Shown: piece after piece, positions 1-5,000 of the stretch
How the letters are laid out: every line of letters begins with the position of its first letter
Numbering within the stretch: position 1 is the first letter of the stretch
NCBI GenBank assembly: GCA_021851985.1
Contig: JAJZOS010000025.1
Coordinates: 1 to 9,486 of the forward strand
Source: Microcaldota archaeon
Lineage (GTDB): Archaea > Micrarchaeota > Micrarchaeia > Micrarchaeales > CABMGC01
Direction of reading: 5' to 3'
DNA length: 9,486 bases
Program-made: the position numbers and the translations under genes
Notes under the pieces: generated by a model
The model's database searches: none
The model's input: only the letters and a program-made list of their open reading frames with translations
Told to the model about the DNA's origin: nothing

Positions 1-1
1 C

Positions 2-757
2 CAGCAGCTCGGCGGGTCGATACAGAACGTAAGCTCGGTCAAGCAGAAGCTTGTTGCCCTATCAAAGCAGCTTGCATCCCTTAGCGCGCAGCCAAGCATA
101 CTCCAGGACATCGTAAGGGCCGTCGATGCGCCGATAGCTACGGCAATACTCGGCTCGCAGCCGTTCTCCGCTGCAGTTGGCCTCGTTCCTCTGGTATCGT
201 TGATACCCTCCATAATAATAGGTGCAATACTTCTCGCTGCGCTTTTTGCGTTCCATAGGAAACTAAGAAGGAGCTCTAGGATAGCGGCAAATCCAAGGAC
301 AAACAGGAATTGGAATATACTATTCATATTCGCATTCATTCTGTTCCTGGCGTTCCTTGCCATGACTTACTATGTATCAGCAGCAGCTAATTCCAATTCG
401 CAGCTTTATGTTGCCAGGGATGCCATAATTTCAGCAAAAGCAGTTGCAATAGCATACAACGGCACAATAAACCCCTCCATGACATCATGTGCAAACAGGC
501 TCTCCTCAATACTCAAGTCCGAGAAGAAGGCAGTATATACTATAACGCTCAACGGGCTGCAGTGCAGCACAGGCTCATCGTTCCAGACTACGGATTCATG
601 CCTATCAAGCTACGCATCAAGCGGAATACCAATAATAATCCTAACAAACAGCACAAAGAATACGCTGACAGCATATTCGTTCTTCGGAACGATACTGGGC
701 CAGTCAGGCACTCCGCAGTTCACGAATTCATGCCTTTCATATTTATTCATAAAATAG
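2..757 (+). CDS. Partial two-span membrane protein with four-Cys outer domain (5' end outside window)
   Basis: The reading frame is open from the first bases, so this is the last 251 residues of a longer protein; a TTG at 200 is inside it and is unlikely to be the true start. Visible parts: a polar helical stretch (residues 8-30), a first membrane span (about 64-84), a basic loop (HRKLRRSSR, then Arg/Asn-rich, 85-104), a second span (about 105-126) and a C-terminal domain of about 125 residues with exactly four cysteines (C163, C188, C200, C244) and N-glycosylation-type sequons (NGT, NST). The basic loop predicts a cytoplasmic turn, so both ends should be outside. The four-Cys domain resembles that of the next gene, which starts 9 bases downstream; the two are probably co-transcribed paralogues. 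I do not recognise a named family, and no function is assigned. Confidence 0.8.
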   Translation, partial: QQLGGSIQNVSSVKQKLVALSKQLASLSAQPSILQDIVRAVDAPIATAILGSQPFSAAVGLVPLVSLIPSIIIGAILLAALFAFHRKLRRSSRIAANPRTNRNWNILFIFAFILFLAFLAMTYYVSAAANSNSQLYVARDAIISAKAVAIAYNGTINPSMTSCANRLSSILKSEKKAVYTITLNGLQCSTGSSFQTTDSCLSSYASSGIPIIILTNSTKNTLTAYSFFGTILGQSGTPQFTNSCLSYLFIK

Positions 758-766
758 GTTGATGCA

Positions 767-1306
767 ATGGCCGAAAAGAAGACTGAATCAAGGGCAAAGA
801 AGAAGGCGCCAGCTCCAAATACCGGCAAGCAGGAAATAAAGAGGATAATCATCGCCGCAATCATAATCATAATAATAGCTGCAGCCGCATTGTTCTTGCT
901 TCCGATGATTAATGCTCCAGTGCCTTTCTCAACATTCAAGTCAAACTTCCAGAGCGCTCCGAAGATAGGCGTGGTCGGCACCTTAACTCAGTCTTCAAAC
1001 CAGAGTCAGTATGTTGAAAGCTGCGCTGTAAAATCTGTTGAGAATATAGCATATACAAGGAAACCTTCCACAATAGACTTTTATCTCATCGCCCAGAACG
1101 GCACATGCACGTACCAGCGGGGTCTTGGCACTGCAGCTCCTAACATAGCAAATGCATCTTATTGCATAAGCCTGGCTGACAATGAGCCTTCGGTATTCCT
1201 CAACTACAGTTCAGCAAACCATACCTCAATTTCTGCTTCGCGGCTTTTTGCTTATGGCAATGCTGCCTACATGTCTGCGTGTCCGATATCGGTTGAGCTT
1301 GGTTGA
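767..1306 (+). CDS. Small single-span membrane protein with four-Cys outer domain
   Basis: 179 residues, ATG start just after the previous stop. The N-terminus is Lys/Arg/Glu-rich (1-26) and should be cytoplasmic. It is followed by one very Ile-rich span (about 27-48) and then an outer domain of about 130 residues with four cysteines (C86, C114, C133, C172) and several NxS/T sequons. The layout (a segment with SAPKIGVVG, then SCAVKS, then NGTC, then YC, then F-YG and AC near the end) parallels the preceding protein (SAKAVAIAYNG, SCANRL, LQC, SC, FFG, SC), so the two are likely tandem paralogues. An imperfect Shine-Dalgarno-like AGGTTGAT lies just upstream of the ATG. The last 40 bases overlap the convergent hjc gene. 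The stop codon lies in the second copy of a 10-bp tandem repeat, so the C-terminus may have been reset recently. Family unknown; probably envelope-located. Confidence 0.85.
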   Translation: MAEKKTESRAKKKAPAPNTGKQEIKRIIIAAIIIIIIAAAALFLLPMINAPVPFSTFKSNFQSAPKIGVVGTLTQSSNQSQYVESCAVKSVENIAYTRKPSTIDFYLIAQNGTCTYQRGLGTAAPNIANASYCISLADNEPSVFLNYSSANHTSISASRLFAYGNAAYMSACPISVELG

Positions 1307-1743
1307 GCTTCAGCTGCCTGTACACCGCCAGAATCGATATTCTTTACCGACTCCCCGCCTAACGCGAGTATCGCGTCAATTGTCCTGTTTATCTCAAAAG
1401 CTTTCTTCATGGTCACATTGAAGTTCTTTTCACCTTTCGTAAATTCAGAGAGCCTGATGAACAGCCAGCCGCGGTTCTTTATCTTCCACGCAACGAATGT
1501 GCTTGTCGCGCTGTTCCTCTCCCACTCAATGAGCTTCTCGAACTGCTCGGGCTCAAGTGAAAGGCTTCCCCTGTCCCAGGCCTTGCATTCGAATGAGAGG
1601 CAGAAGCCGTTTTTTATTGCCAGTATATCCGGCCCTAGTGCATTCACTCCTGATCCTGCAGCGCGCACTACCGAATAGCCGAGATCATAGAACTTTCCGA
1701 GCAGCTCCCTTTCGCTCCTCGCGCCCTTAACATACCTATGCAA
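1267..1743 (-). CDS. hjc: Archaeal Holliday junction resolvase Hjc
   Basis: 158 residues, related to the archaeal Hjc nucleases, which act as dimers and cut four-way DNA junctions during recombination and fork repair. The signature is clear: KGARSERELL near the start, RAAGSG (27-32), GPDILA (37-42), FECKAW (51-56) and GWLFIRL (92-98). By comparison with Pyrococcus Hjc (E9, D33, E46, K48), the metal-binding and catalytic residues are E11, D39, E52 and K54, so the enzyme should be active. The start is TTG: an AGGTGA Shine-Dalgarno (minus strand, 1753-1748) sits 4 bases before it, and the family's N-terminus begins just here. No in-frame ATG precedes the KG motif. The protein exceeds the usual 120-140 residues because of a polar tail (about 130-158) encoded antisense to the end of the upstream membrane-protein gene. 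The tail is probably dispensable. Confidence 0.93.
   Translation of the reverse strand: MHRYVKGARSERELLGKFYDLGYSVVRAAGSGVNALGPDILAIKNGFCLSFECKAWDRGSLSLEPEQFEKLIEWERNSATSTFVAWKIKNRGWLFIRLSEFTKGEKNFNVTMKKAFEINRTIDAILALGGESVKNIDSGGVQAAEAQPSSTDIGHADM
1291..1310. repeat. 10-bp perfect tandem duplication in the convergent gene overlap
   Basis: The unit ggttgagctt occurs twice in direct succession. On the + strand the second copy supplies the in-frame TGA (1304-1306) that ends the membrane protein. On the minus strand it codes for residues in the tail of Hjc (EAQPSSTD region). Because 10 is not a multiple of 3, the duplication changes the downstream reading frame of both genes. Without it the membrane protein would read on to a TGA at 1419-1421. 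This looks like a replication-slippage event. Confidence 0.9.
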
Positions 1744-1747
1744 TAAG

Positions 1748-1785
1748 TCACCTAACCAACATTTACTGTGTAAATGAATATATAT
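1748..1785 (-). promoter_or_regulatory. hjc promoter (TATA box) and ribosome-binding site
   Basis: On the minus strand an AT-only box, atatatat (1785-1778), lies about 35 bases before the TTG start. A transcript starting some 25 bases downstream of it (near 1755) would just include the AGGTGA Shine-Dalgarno at 1753-1748. This fits a short archaeal 5' leader. It rests on position and motif only. Confidence 0.5.
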
Positions 1786-2024
1786 CTAATTGCACCACAC
1801 AAGGGATTCCTCTGCCAAACTGCCAGAAACATTGGTGTATAAATGGCTTAGTTAATGCAACAAACGAAAATCGAACTGCCAATGTCGTTGGCTATCAGCA
1901 TAATCGGCAGTGCCTTGCTTTTGTGGCAAAATGTCGGTACGGGACGTTTGGAAAATAGAAAATGATAGACGCTGTGAATCAGCGCATTTTGTGATGTTGC
2001 AGAGGAATACGATACACCACCTGA

Positions 2025-2032
2025 TTTATAAT
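2025..2032 (+). promoter_or_regulatory. TATA box for the giant surface protein gene; probably leaderless
   Basis: The motif tttataat lies 23-30 bases before the ATG at 2055, which is the usual distance from an archaeal TATA box to the transcription start. No Shine-Dalgarno is visible between them; a second AT-rich run, ttataaaaa, covers 2041-2049. Together this suggests that transcription starts at or next to the ATG and that the mRNA is leaderless. Confidence 0.55.
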
Positions 2033-2054
2033 ATTTATTGTTATAAAAACTATC

Positions 2055-5000
2055 ATGTCCAGATTGAGATACATATTTATTTTATTATCAATATTTTTAA
2101 TTTTCCTGCTTGAAAACCAGGTTTTTGCCGTCTCTTGCCTCAATTCGCCACCTTCAGGTGCAACATACTGCATCCCATTCGGTGTAAACAACATCCAAAC
2201 CTCTTCCATTGGCTCAAATACGCAGATAATGCTTGGCACAACAAGCACTGGTGCTTTCATAGGCCTTAATACGCTCACCTTTTCAGCGTCATGCGGCGGC
2301 TCTCAATGCTTCAATAACCAACTAAGTAACTTTGCAGTTTACAATACAGTTTCAGGGCAAATATCCTTCAATACTATATGGATCGAAGCATACAATGCCT
2401 TCAATGAGATGCAGTCAAACGGGCTTACCTCCAATGCCCTTATATGGTTTAAGATACCTGACAACGTACCTGCAAGCACAAACGATACAAACTGGGCATT
2501 GGCTATATATCCGTTAAGCACAAACAACATTGATAAAAGAACGCTGGGTCTTGCGCCTCAGATCTACTGCGCAGGATCTGGATGCGCAACTTCATATTAT
2601 GGCGAAGCAGACAATGGGAATTCGATATTCGATTTCTACGACAATTTCACAGGAACATCAAGCCCTAATTGGATAGATTCTGACGGTTCAGATCCCGGTG
2701 CGCATATAACGCTTACTACGAATAACGGATTTACCTGGAATACTCTTGCCGGCACAACCTTATTTTTCAATATTTTCAATAACGAATATACAGTACCATA
2801 CAATGAATTTATTGATTCCTATATATCTTCAAATGCGCAAATACCTGGTGGATCCAATGCTGCTGGATTTGGGGTCTTCAACACTCCGTACAGTGGAACA
2901 CCAGCAGGTTCAAATACGCTCATGTTTCAAATGTTGATATCTACAAGTGCGGGCGTCAGGGTATACATAGCAAATCCTTTTACATTAGGTAGCTGCAGCT
3001 GCAATATAAATCCAGATACTCGGTATGTTATTTCGGGATTATTCGACCCATCATCTGCAACAGTATATAAAAATTATACACTTGAAAAAACTACAACTAT
3101 GCCTTCAAGTATAGTTCCTAATTCAATAATGATTAGTGCCTTTCAAAGCGGTTCAAATACTCAAAATGCGATGTATCAATGGATAAGAACTAGAACCAAC
3201 CCTCCAAATGGCGTATATCCTATAGTAAATTTCGGCTCTGCACATGCTGTTGTTGCACTATCCGTTTCTATTGCCCCTTCTTCAGCAACGACACTAGATG
3301 CGGGCCAGAGCGTCACATTCGCAGCATTAGCAATTGGCGGCACAGGATCCTACACTACATACAATTTCATAGTATTCAACAGCATAACTAATGTCATAAT
3401 AGCCAACTCTCTCCAGACATCAAATTCATTCATATTCACTTCGAACTCAAACATCGTAGGCAACACCATCGAGGCGAACGTAATAGTTACGGATAGCGCC
3501 TCTCATAATGCAAATTCTCTAAATACCGGCCAGATAACTATAAACCCTGCATTTACTGTTTCTATAACCCCTTCATCTACTGCAGTGATCGATGCAGGCC
3601 AGGACGTTGAATTCGCAGCATTAGCAACCGGAGGAAGCAGTTCATATACAACTTACAACTTCATAGTATTCAACTCGATAACGAATACGATAATTGCCAA
3701 TTCGCTTCAGGCTTCAAATACCTTTACATTCGCATCAAATTCAAATATCGTAGGCAATACCCTCAAGGCGAATGTAATAGTTACTGACAGCGCATCAAGC
3801 ACTGCAAACTCCATAAATTCTGCATTAATATCTGTGAATTCACTTCCTTCAGTTTCAATATTTCCTTCAAACATACTTGCAGATTCTGGCCAGATTGCCA
3901 CATTCACGATTACGGCAACGGGGGGCACCGGACCTTTTGCAGTAGAGCTCTACAACATAACTGGCGCAGCAGCAGTATACAACGCAATAATAACAAACTC
4001 CAGCGGTGCATTGAATTCGTGGGCTGCTTCAAACGATTATCCTGCCAACACCTACTCACAGGCGTGCAGCTATTATTCCGATTTTGTATACTGCGTGGGC
4101 GGATATGCTAAATACGGCGGAACAAGCTTCATAACTGCAAATACTTATTCAACACAGGTATTCTCTGACGCTCTAGGTTCATGGACTGGCCAGTCTCACT
4201 ATCCGTTTGCCGTTTACCTGTCATCCTGCCCGTCATACAGTGGATACATCTATTGCATTGGTGGCTATAATTCCTTATCTTCATCTGCGACTAACATAAT
4301 ATATTCTGCGCAATTGTCTTCAGGAAGCTTCGGCACCTGGAATGCACAGCCAAACTACCCAATTCCAATTCAAGCCCAGAGCTGCAATATATATTCTGGA
4401 TACATCTACTGCGTAGGAGGATATGATATCTCATATGAAAATGCAGTATACTCTGCTCCAGTATCAAACGGAATAATTGGTTCATGGACACAACAGAGCA
4501 ATTATCCGCTTAGTTCTGAATATACCTCATGCTCTGTCAAAAATGCGTATATCTACTGTATTGGAGGCTATGGTACTGGTTTATTTAAATCTACATACTC
4601 AGCACCAATATCAGGTGGCATTGTAGGGACATGGACACAGCAGCCTAACTATCCAAATGAAATTACGGGTCTTTCTTGCATACCATCAAATTCTTATATA
4701 TACTGCTTAGGGGGCAAAGCTGTTAGTGTTGACATATCCTCAAATGCTGTATACTCTGCTTCAATATCGAGTGGAACAATAGGTTCATGGATGCCACAAT
4801 CAAATTATCCAGCTAATGTTGATTCCCAGCAGTGTATTAGTCCATCGAGTTACTATAGTAGTTATATCTATTGCTTTGGCGGTGAGCAATCAGATCCGCA
4901 ACTTATTTATAATTATACATTCTCAACTACAATGCTTAATTCAAATACCCTATCTATAAATGCGCTCGCAGTTAATGGTAACACATTCGCATTCAATGCA

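Larger units (their letters stand above)
1744..2054. other. Divergent intergenic region between hjc and the giant surface protein gene
   Basis: 311 bases carrying the two divergent promoters at its edges. The middle has no convincing gene. It contains small inverted repeats: ACTGCC (1875-1880) with GGCAGT (1906-1911), CCAA/TTGG (1879-1891), and a perfect CGCTG-TGAAT-CAGCG hairpin (1970-1984) followed by a short T run. CTGCCA occurs three times (1812, 1820, 1876). A second TATA-like motif, TATAAATG, lies near 1839-1846. A short RNA is possible but unproven. A frame running from a GTG at 1910 crosses the promoter and start of the giant gene and is not called. Confidence 0.6.

Noticed and set aside
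1182..1421. 79-codon + frame running antisense to hjc
   Set aside because: It mirrors hjc codons and has no ribosome-binding site. It is useful only as the path the membrane protein would follow without the 10-bp duplication.
1962..2024. Possible C/D box guide RNA (GTGATGT as C'-like box, CTGA at 2021-2024)
   Set aside because: The upstream C-like box (ATGATAG) matches poorly, no D' CTGA lies at the expected place, and no flanking stem closes the ends.
1910..2113. 67-codon + frame from a GTG, with CFC and RRC motifs near its start
   Set aside because: It covers the TATA box, start codon and signal-peptide coding region of the giant gene in another frame, and has no clear ribosome-binding site. 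Its second half is only AT-rich promoter sequence read as protein.
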